Shown one piece after another: positions 54,501 through 62,850 of a stretch of DNA of 64,000 nt. The stretch is taken from NCBI GenBank assembly GCA_021299875.1, contig JAJTEW010000008.1, positions 310,001-374,000 of the forward strand, written 5' to 3'. How positions within the stretch are numbered: the first letter of the stretch is position 1; every line of letters starts with the position of its first letter. This stretch comes from Comamonadaceae bacterium. GTDB taxonomy: Bacteria > Pseudomonadota > Gammaproteobacteria > Burkholderiales > Burkholderiaceae_C. The notes below the pieces were generated by a model. It did not search any database. It had not been told where the DNA came from and worked only from the letters and a program-made list of their open reading frames with translations. A program made the position numbers and the translations under genes.

Positions 54501-57500
54501 GACATTTCTGGCGATGAGAAGTACGGCGCCGTCATCACCGATGGCATCGACTTGGTTGGAGGCCTCTACAAAGGAAGTCTGGGCAGTCATGTCGATGTGT
54601 CTTTCAAGGCAGGCCCTGGCCTCGCTTTGGGCAGCCTGGTGGCTGGCGATGCACTCGACTTCAGCAGCGCCCTCAAGACAGCAAGCGGTTACTGGAAAGC
54701 AGACACCGGTTTCACAGCCCAGACCGGATTCTCGGATGGCACGGATTTCGTGGTGATTGCTACCAACTCGAGTAAAGAGGTACGTCGCTACACATTTGAC
54801 ACCACCAAGGATAACCAGATCGATTTGGCCAAATCGGGTCTCATGACCGACCTGGAAGTCGCAGACCTGGAAAAAACCGAAGGCCGCGACCTCAACAAAG
54901 ACAAGGTTATTTCGGTGCGTGTGGACACCACCGCACTGGACTCGGTCGGTGGTCTGTTCAAAGGCAACAATGGCCAAAACGACTACATCATCGTGTCGCC
55001 CACAGCAGCCGGTGTGACGGATTTGTCGACCGCTCTGCTGAATACCGATGGCACGCGCTGGAACCCGGGCAGCTTCGACAGGCTGGTCCTGAACGAGAAA
55101 ACCGACGGTGGAGCCACCACGGGTTACGAGGTCTATGCCAAAGCGACCAGTGGCAGTGCTACCACCTACAAGCGCTACAGCTTTGACACCGACTTCAAGC
55201 TCACCAGCACGAGTGCCGCGCTGGGTGATCTTGAAGTGGGTCTGGCCGAAGTCAGTATTGGTAATGGTGGTCGAGACATCAATGGCGACAACGCCATTGG
55301 GGCCAAAGTCACCGAGGTTTTGCACAGAAACAGCGGGCTCTACAAGGGCGAGGTCAATGACACCGACATGGTTCTGCTGGCACACAACAGCAGCGGTGTC
55401 GCCAACACCGCTGTAGCCGGCGCCAGCGCCATTGAAGGCCGTGCTTTGTACGGTTTGGACGGCAAAACCCCTTGGGATCCAAGCGGCTTCACCCTGAAAA
55501 AAGCCACTTTCAACCTGGAAGGAGGCAGTGTCTCGTCCATCTATGTGTTTGCAGAGAAAGCCGCTGACAACACCTTCCACCGATTCATGTTCACAGCAGA
55601 CCATGTGCTGGTGAAGTCAGAAGCCGTCTCGAGCGAACAAGCTGCGGCTTCCGCGATGGCCAACAACCCTGCGGGCAGCTACGTAGACACCGAGGGTGGA
55701 CTGTTCAAAGCGACCGTCCTCGGTCAGGATTTTTATGTGGTCGGCGACACCGATGGGACCGAGGATCCCGTTCCGGACTTGTCCAAGGCCATGTTTGACG
55801 GCGACGGCAATGTCTGGAAACCAGGCACCGACTACAAGGTCGGCGGCATGATCACCAACGAGGATGGCAGCGGCGATCCGGTGACTTACGACGTCTATAC
55901 CTTCAAGATGGGCACTGGTGCCAACGCCAATCAGGTCAATTCAGTGCAAAAGAGCACCTGGGATGCCGACATGAACTTCATGGGCACCACCGAAGCCGAT
56001 CCCGCCAAACTGGCAGAACTCGAAAAAACCAAGCAACGCGACCTCTCGGGCGACAGCGTGGTGGGCTTCAAAGTCAAAACCCTCGACACTGCACTTGGCT
56101 ACAAAGGTGTCACCGGCGCCACCATGGTCAACGGGGCTACCTACCTGCTGGCAGGCCAAGACCTGTCGACAGGCTCTTCGACCACGGCGCTGGGGCTCAA
56201 CAATGTGCTGCTGAACGCCGAGGGCTCGGCCCCATGGATGCCCTCTGGAACAGAGAAAGTCAAATTTGTGGATGAGCGCACGGCAAGTGATGCAACGCGC
56301 TACGTTTACAGCATCGATGACTCTTCAGCCGTGGAGACCGCCAAGCGTTACGAATTCAACAAGACCACTGGCAAACTGGTGGGCAGCGGCGAGGCCATCA
56401 GTCTTTTCGAACTGGCGAAGCTCGAAGAGACCAAGAACACCGACATCAACGACGACAACTACGTGGGTGCCGTGACCGTTTCGGTGTACCGAGACGACAA
56501 CGCAGACCCTAGCCCATCCTACGGCACCGACCTGTTGAGAGCGGACTTTGGAGGTGCGTCATTCCTCATCGTCAATGAAGCCACCACGGGTGCAGGTAAG
56601 TTGACCATGAGCGGTGCACTTCTCAACCAGGACGGCACGGCATGGACTTTGCCCGCCAGCTTCACGCTGAAAGGCGTTTACCAGCAGGATGGCCCCACGG
56701 ATGGTTTGACCTCAAAGCCACTGGAACTCTACGGCTTGGACGCCACTGGTGCCATCAAGCAGTATCGCTTTGCCGCGAATGTGGACCAGTTTGGCGCTCG
56801 CACGACGGGCTACACCTTGATGGACGCCAAAGTCAACGCGGACCTCAAGGTCAACCCCATTCGAGGCAGCGCCTTGGCTGCAACCGAATTGAGTGCAGAG
56901 CTCGATCTGAATGGCGACGGAGGCATCGGATACCTCAAAGGCTCCACGGTGGTCCGTGCAGACTCTGGCAATGCCGCCAATAGCTGGACTTTGGGCAAGG
57001 CCAGTGTCAGCAATGGCAGCGGCGCGGCTGCAGATGAGATCTATGTGGTCAGCGAGGACTTTGAGGCCACATCTTCAATTTCAAAAAGCAGCGACACCAT
57101 CAGCGACAACACCGTGGCGAGCGGCGCACTTTGGGCCACAGGGGGCGACACCTACTGGAAACCGGATGCCGGCTACACGGTCAAATCCGTCCTCAGCAGT
57201 GCCGCCGGCCAGGTCGAGGTCTGGGCGCAGGGAACTACATCGGACGGATCGAAGGTCTACCAACAGTATGTGTTTGACAGCTCAGGGGGTAAGTGGGAGG
57301 CTTCCGCATCCAGTCTGACGGCTGACGCTGACTACGATGGTGATACCACGATGGACAGCTTGAGCTCCGCCACGATGCTCAGCGAAGAAGTCACGGCCAC
57401 TCGTGACTTGAATGGCGATGGCGCCGTGGGCCTCAAAGTGATGGACCGCATCAGTGGAACAGGCACCAACGCATACGAAGCTGTGGTGGACGGCGTGTCC

Positions 57501-57737
57501 TACTACGTTGTCGGCGACGACACAACCGTCGCCACAGGCACTGCGAGTGCTCCGGCAGATCCGTCAACACTGCATATCCTGAAAAACAGTGACGACACCC
57601 TTTGGGCCCCCACCGGCGCTGTCACAGACATTCGCCTGGCCACGGCTGCAGACATAACAACGGAGGCCGATGCAGCTTACACGGTCGTTGACGGTGGAAC
57701 AGATGTGTATTTCGACTCAAGTTTTAAGAAGCTGTGA
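51555..57737 (+). CDS. giant tandem-module exoprotein with Ca-loop-like motifs, FliA-controlled
   Basis: 2060 residues from ATG 51555, with GGAG six bases upstream. There is no signal peptide or membrane span. After an N-terminal segment (SSINTSAYTY) the protein is about fourteen modules of 120-165 residues. A full module has GLYKA...GQDFYLAG, then ALLNxDGxAW, then a YxVYATKSG-like strand, RFDF, and ends in a loop such as DLNGDTKFG, DLNSDGAFG or DLNGDGAVG. That loop (D-x-N-x-D-G) resembles EF-hand/dockerin and tryptophan-rich C-terminal repeat loops and may bind calcium. Modules around residues 280-870 are the most alike. Probably a secreted surface or filament-associated protein; export route unknown (type I or flagellar). 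Confidence 0.85.
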   Translation: MLISSINTSAYTYAPATVNTLDSTGKLFAAKAPSPTLLGDNNGMATADVFIYSRMGMTSGDSAPSRGVVLENADGSYFKLDLTGNEEVNLVAKGGNLQLFVYRPDSTSAEKFVFDRKGVFSSTSTLDVESFSAAEVATRRDLDGNGSVGAKLLTTQTLAANDPITTGVSKATGGVFNVNVMGQDIYVVGSRVDRLKRIDASTITLKNGDGTFWKPPAEIQTLRAVSTTGMSGTRWDIYGTASEDTTGDGFAVTTKFSFGTNNQLSSTSQLSAEEVIAAEVDAKKDLNVDGAYGLKITSTIDSAGGLVKGKLAGQDVLLAKVASTDTTGGRAVSLNDFMLDVDGSAWKLPAAATTATYTIQSIVKNSGASSTASVYATKSGGNDALRFDFTLNADNRYEIDETTAAGVTVTAQEMAAAERTQKRDLNGDSKFGATIDSLEDKQTKLYKATMMGKEFYLAGDLDNSARVTARSASAAQSLGGALLNTDGKAWEAKVGSTTYTVNAMINRVITPGNREYDVYAKSGTDVRKFVFKENADGNFAIKADKPNGEVLNDPIALAALEKSSKRDLNGDTKFGATIDTQIDTAVGLYKASIGTDIFYLAGQDPVTTETRTTGLTGALAQDLSGALLNEDGTAWALPSAASAYALKSIVDTTSGGSTSYSIFATKNNGDDVLRFDFEENAAGNLEVSSDSRAGVKVTASDMAAAEDLHNRDLNQDDLYGADISSTIIDRTAGLYTASLMGQDFYLAGHDSGGALRKTATNGTDAKALTGVLLNADGSAWDVKTGYVASSLVKESATEYALYAYKTGDKSDVIRFDFEDDGDGNFVVSDDSIPGIAMSSDAMALTEANLKRDLNSDGAFGVQLSNTLDATGGLYKVSALGGSFLLAGDINQQASANAPLDLSKALLDNDDNAWLPENVADVTANKLSLVPTNTAGTFTIYVENDPAADSDFSAYDFVGYKQSGNRKDLSTEDIANIEETKGRDISGDEKYGAVITDGIDLVGGLYKGSLGSHVDVSFKAGPGLALGSLVAGDALDFSSALKTASGYWKADTGFTAQTGFSDGTDFVVIATNSSKEVRRYTFDTTKDNQIDLAKSGLMTDLEVADLEKTEGRDLNKDKVISVRVDTTALDSVGGLFKGNNGQNDYIIVSPTAAGVTDLSTALLNTDGTRWNPGSFDRLVLNEKTDGGATTGYEVYAKATSGSATTYKRYSFDTDFKLTSTSAALGDLEVGLAEVSIGNGGRDINGDNAIGAKVTEVLHRNSGLYKGEVNDTDMVLLAHNSSGVANTAVAGASAIEGRALYGLDGKTPWDPSGFTLKKATFNLEGGSVSSIYVFAEKAADNTFHRFMFTADHVLVKSEAVSSEQAAASAMANNPAGSYVDTEGGLFKATVLGQDFYVVGDTDGTEDPVPDLSKAMFDGDGNVWKPGTDYKVGGMITNEDGSGDPVTYDVYTFKMGTGANANQVNSVQKSTWDADMNFMGTTEADPAKLAELEKTKQRDLSGDSVVGFKVKTLDTALGYKGVTGATMVNGATYLLAGQDLSTGSSTTALGLNNVLLNAEGSAPWMPSGTEKVKFVDERTASDATRYVYSIDDSSAVETAKRYEFNKTTGKLVGSGEAISLFELAKLEETKNTDINDDNYVGAVTVSVYRDDNADPSPSYGTDLLRADFGGASFLIVNEATTGAGKLTMSGALLNQDGTAWTLPASFTLKGVYQQDGPTDGLTSKPLELYGLDATGAIKQYRFAANVDQFGARTTGYTLMDAKVNADLKVNPIRGSALAATELSAELDLNGDGGIGYLKGSTVVRADSGNAANSWTLGKASVSNGSGAAADEIYVVSEDFEATSSISKSSDTISDNTVASGALWATGGDTYWKPDAGYTVKSVLSSAAGQVEVWAQGTTSDGSKVYQQYVFDSSGGKWEASASSLTADADYDGDTTMDSLSSATMLSEEVTATRDLNGDGAVGLKVMDRISGTGTNAYEAVVDGVSYYVVGDDTTVATGTASAPADPSTLHILKNSDDTLWAPTGAVTDIRLATAADITTEADAAYTVVDGGTDVYFDSSFKKL
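51971..57440 (+). repeat. tandem module array inside the giant protein gene
   Basis: Loop-coding motifs begin near 51974, 52406, 52824, 53252, 53690, 54108, 54501, 54888, 55275, 56041, 56441, 56905 and 57409, with a degenerate unit near 55680. Spacing is about 390-430 bases for most units, stretching to about 500 at the end. Copies at 52819-52866 and 53247-53294 share AAATTCGG(T/C)GCCACGATCGAC. Confidence 0.8.
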
Positions 57738-57775
57738 CGATTCATAAAACATAGATTAAAAAACGAGGTCATGTC

Positions 57776-60451
57776 ATGTCCACTTTGACGACAGGTATCG
57801 GGGGTTTTAACCCCGCTGCAGGAACAAATACCGGCAGCAACCAAGTCTTTGGCAATCCGCCCAAGGTTTACACCGTCGATCAGGCCAAAATCCGCATTGC
57901 GGGAGGGGACGATATCCGCCGGATGGTGATCGAGGACACCGCTGAAAACATCACCAAGGGCTTTGACGACCTCAAAGGCTGGGCGGGCGACAAAATCCTC
58001 AAAGGCATCAAGGTGACCGACAACGCCGAAGTCAGTCTGAAGGTGGCCGATCTCAACGGCACGCGCTCGGAAGTGACGAACGTCCTGAAACGTCTGGAAA
58101 AAGCCACCGTCAAGGTGGAAGACATCGCATCAGAAATTGAAGGAGGCCTGGATGAACTCAAGCTCTACCAGCGGCGCCTTGATGGCATGGCGGTGGTGGC
58201 TGACCAAGATGGCGATGCCAGCACCGCGGGCGACAGAGAGGCTCCCCTGCTGTCGCTGACAGCCGCCGAATTCAAAGGTGCGCGCAAGGTGTTGGACAAA
58301 CTCGAAGGCGCACTGGTTGAAGTTGAGTTGTCAGGCAATTACAACCAATATCAGATCAAGGCCGGAAAGAACGGTGCCATTTCTGCCAACGGTCTTGACA
58401 AATTTTCAGGTGAAGCCCATTTCCTGAAATTCGCGGGTGATGGTCAGCGCTTTGTGGCCAGTTCGGGTGATTCCCGAATCGATGCATTGCTCGAAGTGGG
58501 CAAGAGCAACATGTGGAGTCCATCTGCGGATACAAACAATAAACTGGCTGTCAAAAGCTCTGTGGAAAACGCTGCGGATGCAGACTGGCAACAAATCATG
58601 CCCGGTGTGTTTTCCCTCGATGAGACTCTGGATGCGACCGACCCGATCGCACTGACCTACGGCTTCCACCCCAACGGCACCAATGTCCCTGCCGGAGACA
58701 AAAAATTCTTTGCCCCTTTGGATGAAGCGCAAAAAGCCGTGGTGCGAGATGCCTTCAGTTACCTGGGCGGACTGATGAACATCAAGTTCGCGGAGGAAAA
58801 CCTCGACGCAGCCAAGACCAGTTTCCAGTTTGGCACCAACGAGCAAGCCAGCAGTGCCGCATATGCTTACATGCCCATAGCCACCACGGCTGCCCCAAGT
58901 CAGATCATGCTGGCCAACAACCAGGCGTCCAACGACTTCGCCAGCTTCTTGACAGGCGATGACGACAGTGACACCACCAATGGCTATCAGATTAAAACAT
59001 CTGACCTCATAAACTTGCGGAAAAGCTACGGTTGGACAACGGTGGTGCACGAAATCGGCCACGCATTGGGACTCAAGCACCCTGGTGACTACAACGCCGG
59101 CGGCGGTGGCGCTTCGCCACCTTATCTGCCCAAAATTCTCGATTCCAAGCTGTGGTCAGTGATGTCTTACAACAGCATACCCACCGCTTTCTCCACAGAT
59201 CCCACCAACACCTCAGGTTCACGGCAAACCCCGCAGACCATGATGGCCTACGACATCGCGGCCCTGCAGTTCTTGTATGGCAAAGCCAACAGCAGCGAAA
59301 GTGCACAGACGAGTGTGGTCTCAGCCATCTCCGACAACGTGATTGCAGGTGACAAAGTCAAATTGACCATCGACAGTACCGATTACGAATACACCGTAGC
59401 TTCGGGTGATTCAAGTGCCGATGTGGTGAGCGAGTTGGCTGATCTGGTCAATGCCGGTACGCTGGCCAAAGCCACCGTACTCAAAGCCAGCCAAGGCAGC
59501 GGTAACAATCTTCGCGAATACAGTTATCTGAGCCTGACGGGTGAGAAAACCGGTGCCACGGAGGGTGCCTTTACCGCCTCAACGACCATTACGGACGTGC
59601 GATCCGCCAACGTGTCCGGTGGCGCTGTCAGCATCACAACACCTTCCAGCGCTACCGTTAAACAAGTCAATGAAATGGCCCTGGTTGCCGACTTTGTGGC
59701 AGGCGATAAAATTGATCTGACCATCAGCGGTAAAACCTTCAGCTACACCGTCGCTGATGGCGACAACAGTGCAGACATCGCAACCGGCCTGAAAACCCTG
59801 ATCAATTCGGGTTCAAGCACGGCTGTCGCCGACGACACCGCAGCTGATGGCTCTTTGAAAATCACTGCCAAAGCGTTCAATGTCTCGCTCTCGGTCACTA
59901 GCACCTTGACACAACGGGCCATCACAGGGGGTGCAGTGACGACGCCGCTTGCAGCGTCTGACGCTCGCTTGGCAAGTTTCCAAACGCTGGACTTTTCAGA
60001 CGCCTGGAACGGACTTCAAACGGTTTGGACACCGACCGATGCCGATGGCACTGGCGGCACATTTGATGCCAGCGCCGTGACGACCCGGACCATCATTGAC
60101 ATGCGCCCGGGTGCATTCAGCTCCGTCAACCGGTACAACAACATTGGTTTGTCGTTTGGCAGCCAATACAGCAGCGTTCTGGGCGGGACAAGCACGGACG
60201 TGATTTACGCCGGACTCTATTCCGCCAGCATCACTGGCGGGGCTGGATCCGATACGGTGTATCTGGCCGGCAAAGCTTCAGACTATGGGCTCACTGCCAA
60301 TGCCAATGGCGAAGCCACGACGAATCCAGCCAGCGTGACACGCAAGGTCAATGGCGAGGACATCACCTTGACTCTGACCACTGTTGAAAAGCTCAAGTTC
60401 TACGACGACACGCGCGTTGGCAGCTTGCATGGTGTTGACAGTTTTGCCTGA
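57776..60451 (+). CDS. M10/serralysin-type zinc metalloprotease with inserted hook-like modules
   Basis: 891 residues, no signal peptide. A helical N-terminal part (1-200) is followed by a metalloprotease domain with zinc site HEIGHALGLKH (425-435) and Met-turn SVMSYNS (Met463), then DIAALQFLYGKA as in serralysins. The serralysin domain is next interrupted (about 510-740) by two beta modules with AGDKVKLTID...YTVASGDSSAD and AGDKIDLTIS...YTVADGDNSAD. After them the serralysin-like TRTIIDMRPGAFSSV resumes, with two RTX-like nonamers (GGTSTDVIY, GGAGSDTVY). SD GAGG is seven bases upstream. No terminator follows the giant gene, so it is probably co-transcribed. Possible substrates: the giant protein, flagellin or environmental protein. 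Confidence 0.88.
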   Translation: MSTLTTGIGGFNPAAGTNTGSNQVFGNPPKVYTVDQAKIRIAGGDDIRRMVIEDTAENITKGFDDLKGWAGDKILKGIKVTDNAEVSLKVADLNGTRSEVTNVLKRLEKATVKVEDIASEIEGGLDELKLYQRRLDGMAVVADQDGDASTAGDREAPLLSLTAAEFKGARKVLDKLEGALVEVELSGNYNQYQIKAGKNGAISANGLDKFSGEAHFLKFAGDGQRFVASSGDSRIDALLEVGKSNMWSPSADTNNKLAVKSSVENAADADWQQIMPGVFSLDETLDATDPIALTYGFHPNGTNVPAGDKKFFAPLDEAQKAVVRDAFSYLGGLMNIKFAEENLDAAKTSFQFGTNEQASSAAYAYMPIATTAAPSQIMLANNQASNDFASFLTGDDDSDTTNGYQIKTSDLINLRKSYGWTTVVHEIGHALGLKHPGDYNAGGGGASPPYLPKILDSKLWSVMSYNSIPTAFSTDPTNTSGSRQTPQTMMAYDIAALQFLYGKANSSESAQTSVVSAISDNVIAGDKVKLTIDSTDYEYTVASGDSSADVVSELADLVNAGTLAKATVLKASQGSGNNLREYSYLSLTGEKTGATEGAFTASTTITDVRSANVSGGAVSITTPSSATVKQVNEMALVADFVAGDKIDLTISGKTFSYTVADGDNSADIATGLKTLINSGSSTAVADDTAADGSLKITAKAFNVSLSVTSTLTQRAITGGAVTTPLAASDARLASFQTLDFSDAWNGLQTVWTPTDADGTGGTFDASAVTTRTIIDMRPGAFSSVNRYNNIGLSFGSQYSSVLGGTSTDVIYAGLYSASITGGAGSDTVYLAGKASDYGLTANANGEATTNPASVTRKVNGEDITLTLTTVEKLKFYDDTRVGSLHGVDSFA

Positions 60452-60453
60452 TC

Positions 60454-61275
60454 ATGCTCATCCTCGGCCACAATCTGCAAGCGCTGCGCTCGCTCCATGC
60501 CAACCAGATGGCATCGCAGTCGCGCACGGAGCTCAGTCGGGAATTGACCACCGGAAAGCGCGTCGACCAAGCGGCCGACGATGTGGCGGGGATGGCCATG
60601 TCATCGAAGTTTTCGGCGCAAATTCGGGGCTACGATCAAGCCAGCCGCAATGCTCACGATGGTATCTCCCTGTTGCAAACTGCTGACGCGGCTGCAGAAA
60701 ACATGCACAACGGGCTGATGCGCATGCGCGAACTCGCAGTCCAGGCCGCCAACGACACCTACTCGGCCGATGACCGTCAAGCCATGTCGCTCGAATTTCA
60801 GGAACTGGAAGCCGAAATCGGCAAACAGCTCTCTCACACCTATTGGAACCACCAAAATCTGATGAACGGTACCGCAGGTGATGCGGGGCAGATGACGTTT
60901 GTCGTAGGAGCGCTAGGCGAGCACACGGCCAGCATTGAATTAAGTGACCTGAGCGCTACGGCATTGTCTGATTTGAGAAACATCGAAGATCCAGCCGATG
61001 CGATCTCAACGCTTGCTTCCATTGATGAATCAATAGGTGTGCTCAACGCGGAGCGTGGCAAGTGGGCCGCCACCATCAACCGGCTCGAACATGCGGCCAG
61101 CAACGGCAATCGGGCTGTGGTGGACCAAACCTCTTCGATGAGCACCTTCATGGACAGCGATTACGCTCAATCCACTGCAGAATTGGCTCGGTGGATGATC
61201 CTTCAACAGTCCAGTCAAGCCATGCTGTCCCAAGCCAATCAGCGCCCTCGTATTGTGCTGGCCCTTTTGCGCTAA
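60454..61275 (+). CDS. divergent flagellin-like protein coupled to the protease
   Basis: 273 residues with flagellin D0/D1 only. The N-terminus is atypical (MLILGHNLQALRSLHANQMA) but the core ELTTGKRVDQAADDVAGMAM and [20 protein letters not shown] is clear, and the C-terminus is QSSQAMLSQANQRPRIVLAL. Tryptophans and histidines appear where other flagellins have small residues (SHTYWNHQNLMNG). Its ATG is two bases after the protease stop and no SD is visible, so it is translated with the protease. Possibly a minor or specialised filament component. Confidence 0.9.
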   Translation: MLILGHNLQALRSLHANQMASQSRTELSRELTTGKRVDQAADDVAGMAMSSKFSAQIRGYDQASRNAHDGISLLQTADAAAENMHNGLMRMRELAVQAANDTYSADDRQAMSLEFQELEAEIGKQLSHTYWNHQNLMNGTAGDAGQMTFVVGALGEHTASIELSDLSATALSDLRNIEDPADAISTLASIDESIGVLNAERGKWAATINRLEHAASNGNRAVVDQTSSMSTFMDSDYAQSTAELARWMILQQSSQAMLSQANQRPRIVLALLR

Positions 61276-61301
61276 TCCAGCCCCCTCCTCCCAAGCCATA
61301 C

Positions 61302-61326
61302 AACCCGCCTTTGCGCGGGTTTTTTC
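61302..61326 (+). terminator. intrinsic terminator after the divergent flagellin
   Basis: AACCCGC/GCGGGTT stem with loop CTTTGC and six T. Ends the giant-protein/protease/flagellin unit. Confidence 0.85.
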
Positions 61327-61374
61327 ATGCCCTTTGCAAGTTGGAAGCGGACTGTCAATGAAGCGTCAACTTCT

Positions 61375-61390
61375 TGGCATGGTCTTTGCT
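61375..61390 (+). promoter_or_regulatory. sigma-54 promoter for the TPR-like gene and third flagellin
   Basis: TGGCATG-GTCT-TTGCT, exact GG-N10-GC spacing, one mismatch to TGGCACG. Predicted start near 61401, leader of about 44 nt. Confidence 0.82.
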
Positions 61391-61444
61391 TTTTCGTAAA
61401 AACGAACTTTCGGCAGTTTTTTGCCGCTTGCTTTAAGGACACCC

Positions 61445-61900
61445 ATGATTGCCATCGAACAACCCGCAACGACCCATTCAAGCTCTGCATTCATGGGTCC
61501 GCTGCGTGACGAGCATTTTGACCTGACACATCAGGCAGAAATCATGCATTTGGTCGAGCTGGATCAACTCGCGGCAGCCAGGTCGCTGGCCCAAAAAACT
61601 GCTGAACAATGTCCCAACGATGAGATCAGCTGGGTGATGCTGTCTCTGGTTTGCGAAGTTCAGCAGGATTGGTGTGCTGCACGAACGGCCTTGGAGCGTT
61701 TACGGGATTTGCAGGGACACAACATCCCAGCCTCTGTCCAATTGCACTACATCCGTGTTCTTCATTGCCTGGGAGAAGACATGATCGCCAAAGCCGTACT
61801 TCAGGCTGCAATGACACGATGGCCCGACGATCAGATGTTGCGGCAAGAACAACAAATCGCTCTGCACAGAGCACAACCTCGCGTTGCACGAGCCGGTTGA
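61445..61900 (+). CDS. TPR-like protein upstream of a flagellin gene
   Basis: 151 residues from ATG 61445, with AAGGA five bases upstream. Paired helices with tetratricopeptide-type spacing (LDQLAAARSLAQKTAEQCPN, then WVMLSLVCEVQQDWCAARTA, then IRVLHCLGEDMIAKAVLQAA) suggest a scaffold or chaperone. No signal peptide. It is preceded by a sigma-54 site and followed after 83 bases by a flagellin gene with no promoter I can recognise, so the two may be co-transcribed. A flagellin-specific helper role is inference. Confidence 0.75.
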   Translation: MIAIEQPATTHSSSAFMGPLRDEHFDLTHQAEIMHLVELDQLAAARSLAQKTAEQCPNDEISWVMLSLVCEVQQDWCAARTALERLRDLQGHNIPASVQLHYIRVLHCLGEDMIAKAVLQAAMTRWPDDQMLRQEQQIALHRAQPRVARAG

Positions 61901-61983
61901 AGGTTTGACAACTGAGCGGCAAAGTCTTGCCACCTGTCGACCATTGACACTTTCTATAAACACCCCATCAAGCGGAAATTAAC

Positions 61984-62817
61984 ATGTCAGTCATCAACAC
62001 CAATATAAAGTCACTTATTTCACAGCAAGCCTTGAACAAAAATGGGCGTGCACTGAGCGCGGCGATGGAACAGCTGTCTACGGGCAAACGCATCAACAGC
62101 GCAGCAGATGATGCCGCGGGACTGGCCATCAGCAACCGCATGACGGCTCAGATAAGAGGACTGGACCAAGCGGTTCGCAATGCGAACGATGGTATTTCCA
62201 TGCTCCAGACAGCCGAAGGAGCATTGTCTGAAGTGACCAATATGCTGCAACGCATACGCGAGTTATCAGTCCAAGCGGCCAACGACACTTACTCAGACCC
62301 TGATCGGGAGTCGCTGCAACTTGAAGTGACCGAGCTGATTGATGAAATCGACCGCATCGGCAACAACACCATGTGGAACGGCATGTATGTTTTTGCAGCT
62401 GATATTGGTTCTGATGGGGACTTCTCTATACAAGTGGGCGTGGGCGACTCTGTCGATAGCGTGATTGAAGGCACGCTCTACGAAATGGATGCAGGCGAGC
62501 TGGGCGTGGATACATTGGATATTTCTACCGCTACAGATGCCCAATCAGCGATGTTGAGCATAGATTTGGCAATCAGCACCATCGACAATTGGCGTGCAGA
62601 ATACGGCGCAAAAATCAACCGATTGACCTATGCATCAGACAATATTTCTAATGTACTGTTGAACACCACCGAGTCGCGAAGCCGGATTCTGGACACAGAT
62701 TACGCCAAGGCTTCCAGCGAACTCTCTCGGACACAAATCATTCAGCAAGCCGCCACTGCCGTGCTGGCCCAGGCCAACACCGATCAACAGACTGTGCTTA
62801 AGTTGCTGCAAGGATAA
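61984..62817 (+). CDS. flagellin, third copy
   Basis: 277 residues, close paralogue of the fliC product at both ends: [40 protein letters not shown], and C-terminal AVLAQANTDQQTVLKLLQG. The centre (IGSDGDFSIQVGVGDSVDSV) differs. Third base and AT use differ from fliC, so the duplication is not recent. No sigma-28 site with correct spacing was found upstream, so transcription may come from the sigma-54 site at 61375. Confidence 0.93.
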   Translation: MSVINTNIKSLISQQALNKNGRALSAAMEQLSTGKRINSAADDAAGLAISNRMTAQIRGLDQAVRNANDGISMLQTAEGALSEVTNMLQRIRELSVQAANDTYSDPDRESLQLEVTELIDEIDRIGNNTMWNGMYVFAADIGSDGDFSIQVGVGDSVDSVIEGTLYEMDAGELGVDTLDISTATDAQSAMLSIDLAISTIDNWRAEYGAKINRLTYASDNISNVLLNTTESRSRILDTDYAKASSELSRTQIIQQAATAVLAQANTDQQTVLKLLQG

Positions 62818-62850
62818 GTTGGTTTTTAGGCGATCTATATTTTAAAAAAA

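Noticed and set aside
54141-55604. 487-codon open frame on the minus strand
   Set aside because: It lies wholly inside the giant repeat gene, which has a promoter, SD and repeating modules; the antisense product has no domain sense.
51971-57440. Tandem array as a mobile element or integron
   Set aside because: The repeats are coding, in frame, of protein-module size, and no transposase, integrase or attachment site is present.
57776-60451. Flagellinolysin (protease inside flagellin)
   Set aside because: The protease has no flagellin D0/D1 ends; the flagellin is the separate downstream gene.
61905-61965. Sigma-28 or sigma-54 site directly before the third flagellin
   Set aside because: CAAAGTCT and GTCGACCA are only 8 apart, and GGCAAAGTCTTGC has a 9-base gap; both spacings are wrong.
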